Assembly (NCBI GenBank): GCA_965198655.1 | Contig: OZ240668.1 | Span: 4,154,001-4,218,000 of the forward strand | Direction of reading: 5' to 3' | Length of the DNA: 64,000 nucleotides | DNA from: Lichenicola sp965198655 | Lineage (GTDB): Bacteria; Pseudomonadota; Alphaproteobacteria; Acetobacterales; Acetobacteraceae | In this document: in pieces, positions 44,281 through 54,823 of the stretch | Layout: each line of letters begins with the position of its first letter | Position numbering within the stretch: position 1 is the stretch's first letter | Position numbers and translations under genes: made by a program | Notes under the pieces: model-generated | Told to the model about the DNA's origin: nothing | Database searches by the model: none | The model's input: the letters and a program-made list of their open reading frames with translations, nothing else

Positions 44281-45601
44281 CGGCGGAACGCGCCGCCGGA
44301 TGCTGCTGATCTCGGGCTGGCTCTGCGCCGGCACGGCATCCCTGGCCAACGCGGAAACGCTGCAGCAGGCCCTGACGCTGGCCTACGGCACCAGCCCGGT
44401 GCTGCGCGGCCAGCAGGCGACCCGGCGCGCCACCGGCGAGACGGTCGAGCAAGCCCGTAGCGGCTGGCGGCCGGTGCTCAGCGCCACTCTAAGCGCCGGC
44501 TACCAGCGCGAGCCCTACGACCCCTACGACTACGGCCTCGGCACGATCCAGACCAACCAGGCGCAGGCGGCGCTGACCATTGCGCAGCCGCTCTACACCG
44601 GCGGTCGCGTCGGCAGCGCGGTGTACGCCGCGGATGCCCGCACCCGGGCGGCACAGCAGGGCGTGCGCCTGGCCGAGGCGCAGACGTTCCAGGCCGTGAT
44701 CGGCGCCTACATGGACGTGCTGCGCGACGGTGACATCCTCGCGGTGCGTCGCGCCGACCTGCAGACGCTCGAGCGGCAGGTGACGCAGACCACGTCCCGC
44801 TTCCAGCTCGGCGACGCCGTGACCCGCACCGACGTGGCGCAGGCGGAGGCGCAGCGTGACGACGCGGCGGCGTCGCTGGCCACGGCGGGAGCGCAACTGG
44901 AGGCGAGCCGCGCCGGCTACCGCACCGCCGTCGGCGTCGCACCCGGCGCGTTGCTGCAGCCGGGCGTGCTGCCGGGCCTGCCGGCGACGCTCGAGCTGGC
45001 GCTCGCCGCCGCACGCACCGCCAACCCGACGCTGATGCAGGACCAGGCGCTGGCCGATGCCTCGGACGCCGACGTCACCTCGGCACGCGCCGCGTTCGCG
45101 CCGCAGATCGGGGTCCAGGCGGCATTCGGATACGTTGGCGCAGCCTCGCCGTTCCGGGCCCGCGAGTACGATCAGGAGGTGAGCGGCGTGGTGACGCTGA
45201 ACCAGCCGATCTACGAGGGTGGCCTGCTCGCCTCGCAGCTTCGGGAGGCGCGCGACCGCCACGAGGCCGATCACGACGTCGTCGAGGATGCGGAGCGTCA
45301 GGCGGCGCAGGCGGTGCTGACCGGTTGGAGCCAGATGCGCGCCGGCCTCGCTGCGATCCGTGCCGATGAGCGCCAGGTACGGTCGGCCACCAACGCGCTG
45401 CAGGGATACCAGATCGAGTATGGCTATGACCTGCGCAGCACCCTCGACGTCCTGATCGCCGACGAGACCCTGCGCGCGGCCCAGGTGTCGCTCGCGGTCA
45501 GCCGGCACGACACGATCGTCGCCGAGGCCGCCCTGCTGGCGGCGATGGGCCGGCTGGAGGCTCGCCTGCTGCTGGCACCACAGCCGGGGTCAGCCGGCTG
45601 A
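44273..45601 (+). CDS. TolC-family outer-membrane efflux protein
   Basis: 442 residues from ATG 44273, overlapping the permease stop. The signal peptide is MLLISGWLCAGTASLANA. Two OEP repeats are visible: LQQALTLAYGTSPVLRGQQA and TLELALAAARTANPTLMQDQ, with long heptad-rich helices and strands such as LTIAQPLYTGGRVGSAVYAA and VTLNQPIYEGGLLASQLREA. It forms the trimeric outer-membrane channel of this exporter and could also serve the RND pump at 28-31 kb, which has no channel gene of its own. Confidence 0.93.
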   Translation: MSSGGTRRRMLLISGWLCAGTASLANAETLQQALTLAYGTSPVLRGQQATRRATGETVEQARSGWRPVLSATLSAGYQREPYDPYDYGLGTIQTNQAQAALTIAQPLYTGGRVGSAVYAADARTRAAQQGVRLAEAQTFQAVIGAYMDVLRDGDILAVRRADLQTLERQVTQTTSRFQLGDAVTRTDVAQAEAQRDDAAASLATAGAQLEASRAGYRTAVGVAPGALLQPGVLPGLPATLELALAAARTANPTLMQDQALADASDADVTSARAAFAPQIGVQAAFGYVGAASPFRAREYDQEVSGVVTLNQPIYEGGLLASQLREARDRHEADHDVVEDAERQAAQAVLTGWSQMRAGLAAIRADERQVRSATNALQGYQIEYGYDLRSTLDVLIADETLRAAQVSLAVSRHDTIVAEAALLAAMGRLEARLLLAPQPGSAG

Positions 45602-46006
45602 ACCGCCCCCGTGCGAGCCTGCGGCAGCGGCGTTCGAAGATCATCGCGGGGGTTGCGGCGACCAGGAGATCAGCATGACCAGGTTTATTCGGCGACGACA
45701 GCAGCCGAGCGGACCAGGCGCAGCACCAAGTTGAAGACACCGCGTGCTGCCGAAGCCGATGTGAAGCAGGAGCTGTCGGACACCCGGAGTCCGGTATGTT
45801 ATCCCTTCCACTCGACCGAGCAGCCTTGCTGCCTGTTTGAACGCGCGGCCAGCGGCGATAAGGCATCCACAGCGCGTCGAGGTCGTTCGGAGCCGTCTGC
45901 ATGGTGCTCGTGCGGGAGGCCCCTGCTGCGTGCATCCTTGAACTCATGGTGCGCGTCATGGGGATCAAGCCGCCGTCGCATCGACCGCGCCCTTCGCCCG
46001 TCCCGG
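45602..46006. other. Intergenic region, nothing recognised
   Basis: About 400 bases between the TolC gene and the convergent PuuD-type gene. Several short frames exist on both strands, but none has a ribosome-binding site, a known domain or consistent codon bias. No hairpin strong enough to call a terminator. Confidence 0.4.
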
Positions 46007-46771
46007 CTACCCCGGAATCCGCAACACTGCATCCCTATCCTGTGCGTATCTCCGGCAGGCGGCGCCGAAGCTCTGGAACAAGGCCAGCCGGTCGACGAAG
46101 GCGGCGTGGTTCCACTCCGGGTGCCATTGCACGCCATACGCGAAACCGGTGGCGTGTGTGACCCGCACTCCCTCGATGATGCCATCGGGCGCCCACGCCT
46201 CTGCGGTCAGCTCATCGGCAAGCCGGTCGACCGCCTGCTCGTGCAAGGAGTTCACCTGGATCCTCCTGTGGCCGAGCATCTCCGCCAGACCACCTGCGAG
46301 CGTCACGTCGTGACGGGGGGAAAACCGATCCTCGATCTCGCTTCCACGGTCTTTGTGATCCAGGCAGTCGGGGATGCGGTGAACGTCCTGATGCAGGCTG
46401 CCGCCGAAGGCGACGTTCATCTCCTGCAGGCCGCGGCAGATCGCAAGCACCGGCATGCCACGCAGAACCGCCTCGCGAAGCATGGGCAGCGTCGTCGCAT
46501 CCCGAGCCCGATCGTGCAGATCCGGTGTCAGATCCGTGATGGAGCCATACAGAAGCGGATCGACGTTGCTGGGACTGCCGCTGAGCAACAGCCCGTCCAG
46601 CCGGTCCAGCCGGTCCAGCAGGCCAGCCTGCGTTTTCCCAAGCGGTGGGATCAGGATCGGAACGGCATCCGCGCCCTGCATCAGCGCCGCGCTGTAGCGA
46701 GCCGGCGTCGCATGTTGCACATGGCCGTCGATCAGCTTCGTGCAGGCGGGGATGCCGACAACCGTTACCAT
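46007..46771 (-). CDS. Gamma-glutamyl-GABA hydrolase (PuuD-like, class I glutamine amidotransferase fold)
   Basis: 254 residues from ATG 46771. The class I amidotransferase triad is present: Cys in PVLAICRGLQEMNVAFGGSL, His in YGVQWHPEWN and the following Glu/Asp region. Early motifs GIPACTKLIDGH and LDGLLLSGSPSNVDP match Peptidase_C26. PuuD releases GABA from gamma-glutamyl-GABA in the glutamylated putrescine pathway. A GTGATCAC element lies 73 bp upstream on the same regulatory pattern as the other polyamine genes. Confidence 0.88.
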   Translation of the reverse strand: MVTVVGIPACTKLIDGHVQHATPARYSAALMQGADAVPILIPPLGKTQAGLLDRLDRLDGLLLSGSPSNVDPLLYGSITDLTPDLHDRARDATTLPMLREAVLRGMPVLAICRGLQEMNVAFGGSLHQDVHRIPDCLDHKDRGSEIEDRFSPRHDVTLAGGLAEMLGHRRIQVNSLHEQAVDRLADELTAEAWAPDGIIEGVRVTHATGFAYGVQWHPEWNHAAFVDRLALFQSFGAACRRYAQDRDAVLRIPG

Positions 46772-46844
46772 GAACGCCACCTCGCATCCTGCGCAGGATG
46801 ACGATCAGCAGCCACCCGATTGGCTTCTCATACCACCGATCGCC

Positions 46845-46852
46845 GTGATCAC
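46845..46852. promoter_or_regulatory. GTGATCAC operator-like palindrome, PuuD-type gene
   Basis: The core GTGATCAC (context CCGTGATCACAA) lies in the divergent region between the PuuD-type hydrolase and the aminotransferase gene. It is one of six occurrences confined to the promoter regions of the polyamine gene set. Probably a binding site for the GntR-family regulator encoded at 49652-50362. Confidence 0.6.
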
Positions 46853-46988
46853 AACCAGGCGGCTTCCTGGTTTTGCAAGCAGAGCATGAAATAGAAGCTG
46901 CGGTTTACACGACGATCAAGTCTGGCGACGACAACACGAAGCCATGACTGGGCGACGCCTCGGCTGGACCGGGCCGAAGGGTCGACCC

Positions 46989-47015
46989 TTGACAACGGCA
47001 CGTTTGTGATCACAA
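46989..47015 (+). promoter_or_regulatory. Promoter/operator of the aminotransferase gene
   Basis: A TTGACA -35-like hexamer (46989-46994) is followed 11 bp later by GTGATCAC, within the 12-bp perfect palindrome TTGTGATCACAA (47004-47015). The palindrome would sit between -35 and -10, so a bound repressor would block RNA polymerase. It ends 24 bp before the ATG at 47040. Confidence 0.65.
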
Positions 47016-47039
47016 CTCCGGCCCCGAACGGGAGCCGTC

Positions 47040-48416
47040 ATGAACCACCTGCTGCACAACCGCACGACCGCTGACTGGCAGGCGATCGACAGTGCGCATT
47101 TTCTCCATCCCTTTACCGACCATAAGGCGCATCGCTCGGGCCCTGGTAGCCGCATCATCGTCAGCGGCCAAGGCTGCTGGCTGACGGACTCGGAGGGTCA
47201 CCGGATCCTGGATGGAATGGCGGGGCTGTGGTGCGTGAACGTCGGCTACGGTAGGAGCGAGCTGATCGAAGCCGCGACCGCACAGCTCGCAACGCTGCCG
47301 TTCTATCACAGCTTCTTCGGCACCGCCGTCACGCCGGCGATCGAGCTCGCCCAGCTCCTGGCCGAGCTTGCGCCGCCTGGCATCGAGAACGTCTTCTTCG
47401 CCAGCTCGGGGTCCGAGGCGGTCGACAGCGCGCTGCGGATCGCCCGCCACGTGCAGACGCTGCGCGGCAAGCCCTGCAAGCGCGTCATCATTGGCCGACA
47501 CTACGGTTATCACGGCAGCACCATCGCCGGCGCGGCGGCGGGCGGCATGACCGACATGCACCGCCAGGCCGGCTCGATCGACGGCGTCGTGCAGATCATG
47601 CCGCCCTACCGCTATGCCTATGGCGACGGGATGGACGAGGACGCGTTCGGCCGCTTCGCCGCGGGCAAGCTCGAGGAAAAGATCCTCGAGCTCGGCGCGG
47701 AGAACGTCGCGGCCTTCATCGGCGAGCCGATCCAGGGCGCAGGCGGCGTGATCATCCCGCCGCGCAGCTATTGGCCGGAGATCCAGCGCATCTGCCGGGA
47801 GCACGACATCCTGCTGATCGTCGACGAGGTCATCTGCGGTTTCGGCCGCACCGGCACGTGGTTCGGCTCCGATAACTACGGCATCGCGCCGGACATCATG
47901 ACCTGTGCGAAGGGCATCACCTCCGGCTACGTCCCGCTCTCGGCGGTCCTGCTCGCCGACGACGTCGTGCAGACGCTCTCGGACGTCGGCGGCGAGTTCT
48001 TCCACGGCTTCACCAACTCCGGTCATCCGGTGGCGTGCGCGGTGGCGCTGGCCAACCTCCGCCTCATGCAGAAGGAGGATCTCGTCGCGCGGGCACGCCC
48101 GGCGGGGGCGCAGCTTCTTGGGCGATTCCGAGACCTTCTGGCCGGTCACCCCATGGTCGGCGAGATCCGCGGCGAGGGCCTGATCGGGGCGATCGAGCTG
48201 ACCGCGGATCGCGCGAGCGGGGCGTTCTTTCCGAGCGCAATGGGTGTCGGCTCGCGTTGCCGCAACCATTGCTTCGCCACCAACGTGATCGCGCGCAGCG
48301 TCCGGGACACGATGGTGTTCGCGCCGCCCTTGTCGATGACCGAGGCGGAGATCGACATCCTCGCGGAACGCGTCGCAACCGCCATCGACCGGACTTATCG
48401 CGGGCTCCCGTTCTAG
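47040..48416 (+). CDS. Class III aminotransferase (polyamine/omega-amino acid:pyruvate type)
   Basis: 458 residues, full length for omega-aminotransferases such as SpuC. PLP-enzyme marks: GSEAVDSALRIARH, YGYHGSTIAGAAAGG, the Asp pair region LLIVDEVICGFGRTG and the Schiff-base Lys in MTCAKGITSGYVPLSA. It transfers the terminal amino group of putrescine, a gamma-glutamylated derivative or beta-alanine to pyruvate. The stop codon TAG 48414-48416 is formed partly by the IS630 target TA and partly by the IS end; joining the flanks without the IS also gives TAG, so the protein is unchanged. Confidence 0.92.
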   Translation: MNHLLHNRTTADWQAIDSAHFLHPFTDHKAHRSGPGSRIIVSGQGCWLTDSEGHRILDGMAGLWCVNVGYGRSELIEAATAQLATLPFYHSFFGTAVTPAIELAQLLAELAPPGIENVFFASSGSEAVDSALRIARHVQTLRGKPCKRVIIGRHYGYHGSTIAGAAAGGMTDMHRQAGSIDGVVQIMPPYRYAYGDGMDEDAFGRFAAGKLEEKILELGAENVAAFIGEPIQGAGGVIIPPRSYWPEIQRICREHDILLIVDEVICGFGRTGTWFGSDNYGIAPDIMTCAKGITSGYVPLSAVLLADDVVQTLSDVGGEFFHGFTNSGHPVACAVALANLRLMQKEDLVARARPAGAQLLGRFRDLLAGHPMVGEIRGEGLIGAIELTADRASGAFFPSAMGVGSRCRNHCFATNVIARSVRDTMVFAPPLSMTEAEIDILAERVATAIDRTYRGLPF

Positions 48417-49467
48417 AGCAAGTTTGCATCAGGTTGAACCAACGTATCCAGCGGCAGTGAGGTAGTTCCCGCATTCGTCCGGTTTGAACTCGTCGAGCAA
48501 GCTGCCGATCCTTTTCCAGCTCGCGTCTACCGTTCTTTCGGCAGCTTTTCTCAGCAGCGTCTTGAGCTTGGAGAACACTTGCTCGATCGGGTTTAGGTCG
48601 GGACTGTAAGCGGGCAGGAAGAAGAGCTTGGCGCCGGCGGCTCTGAGTGTCGCACGAACGGCGGCGTTCTTGTGCGAACTAAGATTGTCCATCACCACGA
48701 TGTCGCCCGGCTTGAGCGTCGGCACCAAAGCTTGCTCGACCCAGGCCAGGAAGCTGGCCGCATTGATCGGCTGATCGAACACGCAAGGCGCATCAATCCG
48801 ATCTGACCGAAGCGCTGCAACAAACGTCAGGGTTTTCCAATGTCCGTATGGCACCTTGTCGTGCAACCTGGTGCCCCGCAAAGATCGTCCGTGCAAGCGG
48901 GTCATGTTGGTCTTTGCCCATGTCTCATCGATAAAGACCAAGCGATTGCGTGGCAGAGCCGCCTGCAGCCTGCGCCAAAATTCACGCCGGCGAACGATGG
49001 ACGGCCGCTCCTGCTCGCTGGGTAGAATGCTTTTTTTTAAAGGTCAGGTTCTCGGCGCGGCAAAACCGCCAAACCGCCCAACGGCTGACTTGCAGGCCAC
49101 GAGCGGCCAGTTCGGCCACGAGAGCGTCGAGAGTAAGGTCGGGCGCTACCTTGATCCGGTCCCGCAGCCATTCCTTGTGCTCTGCCAGCACGTCGCGTCG
49201 GGCGCCACCCATCGCCTTGGCTGCTGCACTGCCACATTGGCGCATCCGCTGACCACACCGGACCGCCGTTGCGGCGCTCACCCCGAATAGTTCGGCTGCC
49301 TCACGCACCGTATAGCCATCGCGGACAGCCGAACCAATGCGGGCACGAAGGTCGTCCGAATAGGGCTTGGCCATTGCTGCTGGCCTCCTGCCCAGCAGCA
49401 GCTTGAATCACAAAAGCCGCCGCGCCGGAATCCCCCCAGGCTGATTCAATCAGGAGCAAACGTGCTC
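48416..49467 (-). mobile_element. IS630-family insertion sequence, copy 2
   Basis: A 1,052-bp inverted copy of the element at 2953-4005, flanked by TA (48414-48415 and 49468-49469) in a CTAG context. It is nearly identical to copy 1, with one fewer base before the transposase start and Asp instead of Ala in one codon. It sits between the aminotransferase stop and a multi-hairpin repeat, within the polyamine gene set. Confidence 0.93.
48429..49374 (-). CDS. IS630-family transposase, read through a frameshift at an A8 tract
   Basis: The N-terminal HTH half is read 49374-48982 and the DDE half ends at 48429 (its Met-initiated ORF spans 48941-48429). The halves are joined at the same run of eight A (T8 on the plus strand, about 49031-49038) as in copy 1. 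The catalytic motifs VFIDETW, VVMDNLSSHK and NPIEQVFSK are intact. The LHDKVPYGHW segment carries the single residue difference from copy 1. Confidence 0.9.
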
Positions 49468-49496
49468 TAGCACTGCGGTGGCGCCGGAGGCCATTT

Positions 49497-49624
49497 GGGA
49501 ACTCCGTTGGATGGAAGGCCAGGGGCTTTGCCCCTGGACCCCATGAAGGGCAGAGCCCTTCAAACCCGATTCTTAAAATTAAGGGGCCTGAGGCCCCAGC
49601 GGGTCCAGGGCAGAGCCCTGGCCT
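49497..49624. repeat. Dispersed multi-hairpin repeat, copy B
   Basis: The best-formed copy. Successive palindromes are CCAGGGGCTTTGCCCCTGG, GAAGGGCAGAGCCCTTC, GGGGCCTGAGGCCCC and CCAGGGCAGAGCCCTGG, around the shared core AACCCGATTCTTAAA. Homology with copy A begins at GGGAACTCCG, so the unit is wider than the hairpins. It lies between the IS630 copy and the 3' end of the GntR gene. Confidence 0.82.
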
Positions 49625-49651
49625 TCGCCGAACCAAAGTTCTCAATAGTCT

Positions 49652-50362
49652 TCAAGACGCCTTGCGCCTTCGGTTCTTCAGTCGGGCCGACATGACAGGG
49701 GCTGGGAGATCGCGGCCGCTCAGGACCGCGCGGCCGAGCAGGCGCATCCCGTCCGAGATGTCGGCCTCGATCGAGCTGCGAAGCCCGTCGGGATCCGCGC
49801 GGGCGATCGCGTCGATCGCGCAGGCATGCTGATCCACCAGCCTTGCCGTTCCCCATTGGCCATACACCATCCGCATGAACGGGCCGATGCGCAGCCAGAG
49901 ACTTTCGATCAGGGGAGTGAAGACGGCCGAGGGCGCAGCGCGATAGATCGCGAAGTGGAACGCGTAGTTCGCCAGCATGTACGCTTCGGGATTGCCGTCG
50001 CGAAGGCTGGCGTTCAGCGCTTCGTCATGCCCGCGGATCGATCTCAGCGTCCCGGCGTCGATTGCAGGGAGCGCGCGCGCGGCGCATTCCGGCTCCAGCA
50101 ACAGCCGGGCCAGCATGAGTTCCTCGAACAGCGACGTGCTCATCCTGGGGACGGAAATACGCCGGGTGCTGCTGATGTCGAGGGCCCCTTCGCCAGCGAG
50201 ACGCCGGACCGCTTCACGCACAGGCATCACCCCGACATTGAACTCCTTGGCCAGCCCACGGAGACTCATGTCATTGCCGGGACGCATCCGCCCGACAATC
50301 AGCGCATGACGCAACTCATCATAGACCTGGGCGTGCAGGGGCGATGTGTCATGTTCCTGCAT
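49652..50362 (-). CDS. GntR-family regulator, FCD (FadR) subfamily
   Basis: 236 residues. The N-terminal winged HTH is at ~10-75 (AQVYDELRHALIVGRMRPGN, then REAVRRLAGEGALDISSTRR). The FCD all-helical ligand domain follows, with metal-type ligands in SLRDGNPEAYMLANYAFHFA and VDQHACAIDAIARAD. It is divergent from the glutamine synthetase homologue, with a TGTGATCACA palindrome in the shared region. It is the only local regulator in the polyamine set, hence the likely reader of the GTGATCAC sites. Confidence 0.9.
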   Translation of the reverse strand: MQEHDTSPLHAQVYDELRHALIVGRMRPGNDMSLRGLAKEFNVGVMPVREAVRRLAGEGALDISSTRRISVPRMSTSLFEELMLARLLLEPECAARALPAIDAGTLRSIRGHDEALNASLRDGNPEAYMLANYAFHFAIYRAAPSAVFTPLIESLWLRIGPFMRMVYGQWGTARLVDQHACAIDAIARADPDGLRSSIEADISDGMRLLGRAVLSGRDLPAPVMSARLKNRRRKAS

Positions 50363-50417
50363 CGTCGTCTTGTTAATCTATCCTGCGGACCTTGACCCGG
50401 ACAACCGGCCGGAACAA

Positions 50418-50427
50418 TGTGATCACA
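50418..50427. promoter_or_regulatory. TGTGATCACA operator, GntR/glutamine synthetase divergent region
   Basis: The palindrome lies 30 bp before the ATG of the glutamine synthetase homologue and 56 bp from the GntR start, suited to control both and to autoregulate. A TTGACC (50392-50397) lies 21 bp upstream of the GTGATCAC core, roughly one helical turn further than in the three other plus-strand promoters of the set. Confidence 0.65.
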
Positions 50428-50456
50428 ACTCTGAGCGAGTCGGCGGAGTGGCTAGC

Positions 50457-51836
50457 ATGACACATCCGAGCGGGGCCGCAACGGTCGCGGAAGCAGAGGC
50501 CTTCCTCGATGCGCATCCGGAGATCGTGGCTTTCGACGCCTACCTCACCGACGCCAACGGCATCGGCCGTGGCAAGTTGCTGCGTCGTCACGAGGTGTTG
50601 TCGGTCTACCGAAGCGGACGCTACATACCCGGCTCGACCGTCGGACTGGACGTCCTGGGCGAGGACGTCGCGGGAACCAAGCTGGTTTGGGAGGAGGGTG
50701 ACGCCGATCTCCGGGCGTGGCCGGTCCCGGGTTCGCTTGCGGCGATGCCCTGGACGGCACCGCCGCGTGGGCAGTTCCAGCTCATGCTGTTCAACCTGGA
50801 CGGCACGCCGAACAACATCGACGTGCGGCAGGTGCTGGCGCGGCAAGTGGCGCTGCTGGCAGAGCATGGCCTGCAGCCGGTCTGCGCGTTCGAGCTTGAG
50901 TTCTACCTGCTTGATCGGGAGAAGGATGCGAACGGGCATCCAAGGGCAGCCCGCCTGCCGGTGACAGGAGAACGGCCGATCGCGCCGCAATCCTATCGCC
51001 TCGAGGAGCTCGACCGGCTCGAGCCGTTCATCGAGGACGTCTACGACGCGGCTGCCAGCCACGGCATCCCGCTCGAGAGCATGATCTCGGAGTATGCGCT
51101 CGGCCAGTACGAGGTGACCATCCGGCATCGAACGGATGCCTTGCGTGCGGCCGACGACCTGGTCCAGCTCAAGCGCCTGCTGAGGGCGATCGCGGCACGG
51201 CGCGGCATGATGGCCTGCTTCATGGCCAAGCCGTTCGGTGATCGTGCCGGCTCGGGCATGCACATCCACGTCAGCATGAACGATGCGGACGGCCGCAACG
51301 TGTTCGCGGATGCGGACGGCGAGCTGGCGTCCGCGCTGAAGCACGCGATCGGCGGCCTGCTTCGGACCATGCAGGAGACGATGCTGGTCTACGCGCCGCA
51401 CCTGAACTCCTGGCGTCGGTTCGCGCGCCATTCCTACGCGCCGACGCGTCCGATCTGGGGCAGCAACAACCGGACGGTGGCCGTACGGGTGCCGCTCGGC
51501 CCGCCGGAGAACCGTCACCTGGAGCATCGTCTGGCCGGGGTGGACTGCAACCCCTACCTCGCGGCGGCGACGGTGCTTGCAGGGATCCGCCTCGGCCTGG
51601 AGCAGCGCGTCGATCCCGGGCCACCGGTCAGCGGAAGCGGCTACGATGCCGCGGCGTCGCCGGAACTGCCGCCCGGCTGGCGGGAAGCGATCGGGGACGC
51701 GGAGCGGAGCGCCTTCCTGCGCGAAACGCTGGGACCGCGGATGACCGACGTGTTCATCGCCATCAAGCGTGCCGAATACATCCGCTTCGCCAGCAAGCTG
51801 ACGGAAGCGGAGTACGAGCTTCTCGACACCGTCTGA
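50457..51836 (+). CDS. Glutamine synthetase family protein, gamma-glutamylpolyamine synthetase type (PuuA/SpuI-like)
   Basis: 459 residues from ATG 50457 with GGAG upstream (the frame is open further up). The GS beta-grasp is EIVAFDAYLTDANGIGRGKL. The catalytic domain has CAFELEFYLLDRE (metal Glu), EYALGQYEVTIRH (Glu), FMAKPFGDRAGSGMHIHVSM (His) and the C-terminal NPYLAAATVLAGIRLGL. The short, PuuA-type length and neighbours argue for ATP-dependent glutamylation of putrescine or a related amine, not ammonia assimilation. Confidence 0.88.
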   Translation: MTHPSGAATVAEAEAFLDAHPEIVAFDAYLTDANGIGRGKLLRRHEVLSVYRSGRYIPGSTVGLDVLGEDVAGTKLVWEEGDADLRAWPVPGSLAAMPWTAPPRGQFQLMLFNLDGTPNNIDVRQVLARQVALLAEHGLQPVCAFELEFYLLDREKDANGHPRAARLPVTGERPIAPQSYRLEELDRLEPFIEDVYDAAASHGIPLESMISEYALGQYEVTIRHRTDALRAADDLVQLKRLLRAIAARRGMMACFMAKPFGDRAGSGMHIHVSMNDADGRNVFADADGELASALKHAIGGLLRTMQETMLVYAPHLNSWRRFARHSYAPTRPIWGSNNRTVAVRVPLGPPENRHLEHRLAGVDCNPYLAAATVLAGIRLGLEQRVDPGPPVSGSGYDAAASPELPPGWREAIGDAERSAFLRETLGPRMTDVFIAIKRAEYIRFASKLTEAEYELLDTV

Positions 51837-51935
51837 CGACAGCCTCGGATCGGGCCGACAAACCCGCTCCTGCTCGTCGAGCCCCTGCACGATCCACGGC
51901 CAGACCGTTGATGGTGCGTATCGAGAAATCGAGTC

Positions 51936-51972
51936 TTGACCGCGTCAAATCGTGATCACACAATGTGATCAT
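51936..51972 (+). promoter_or_regulatory. Promoter with two GTGATCAC-type sites, TonB-receptor gene
   Basis: TTGACC (51936-51941) is followed after 10 bp by GTGATCACA (51952-51960). A second TGTGATCAT lies at 51964-51972, 12 bp centre-to-centre from the first, on the same face of the helix. It is the only tandem site of the series and precedes the TonB-receptor gene by ~115 bp. Confidence 0.65.
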
Positions 51973-52089
51973 GGCTGCCACCCGCATGATGTCGGGGGCG
52001 CTTGATGAGCTCGCACGGCATGGAATGTGCATCTTGTGCCACCGGTCACCGATGGAGCGGCGCATGTGTTCGGGCTCTGGAACGGCAGA

Positions 52090-54579
<2,490 letters not shown>

Positions 54580-54607
54580 GGCACGCCGGCCCGCATGACA
54601 TACTCCC

Positions 54608-54631
54608 TTGACACCTCCGGGTCGTGATCAC
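54608..54631 (+). promoter_or_regulatory. Promoter/operator of the aldehyde dehydrogenase operon
   Basis: TTGACA (54608-54613) and, after 10 bp, GTGATCAC (54624-54631). The layout is the same as in front of the aminotransferase and TonB-receptor genes. It lies ~190 bp before the chosen ALDH start and would drive ALDH, permease and oxidase together. Confidence 0.65.
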
Positions 54632-54823
54632 AGCCTTCGACGGGCCGCCAAGCAAGGAAGATGCGTGACATGCAGGTAGGCGTTGCGACAGCAGCCGGGC
54701 ACCGGAGCGGCCAGGGACCGAGCGCACCCGCCAGCCCCGGCGATGGAGCCGGTTGGACCGCGTCGCGTGCCGTCGCGAAAGGTCCCGGCCGCCCACGGCA
54801 CGACGCCAGCGTCCTGGCCTGAA

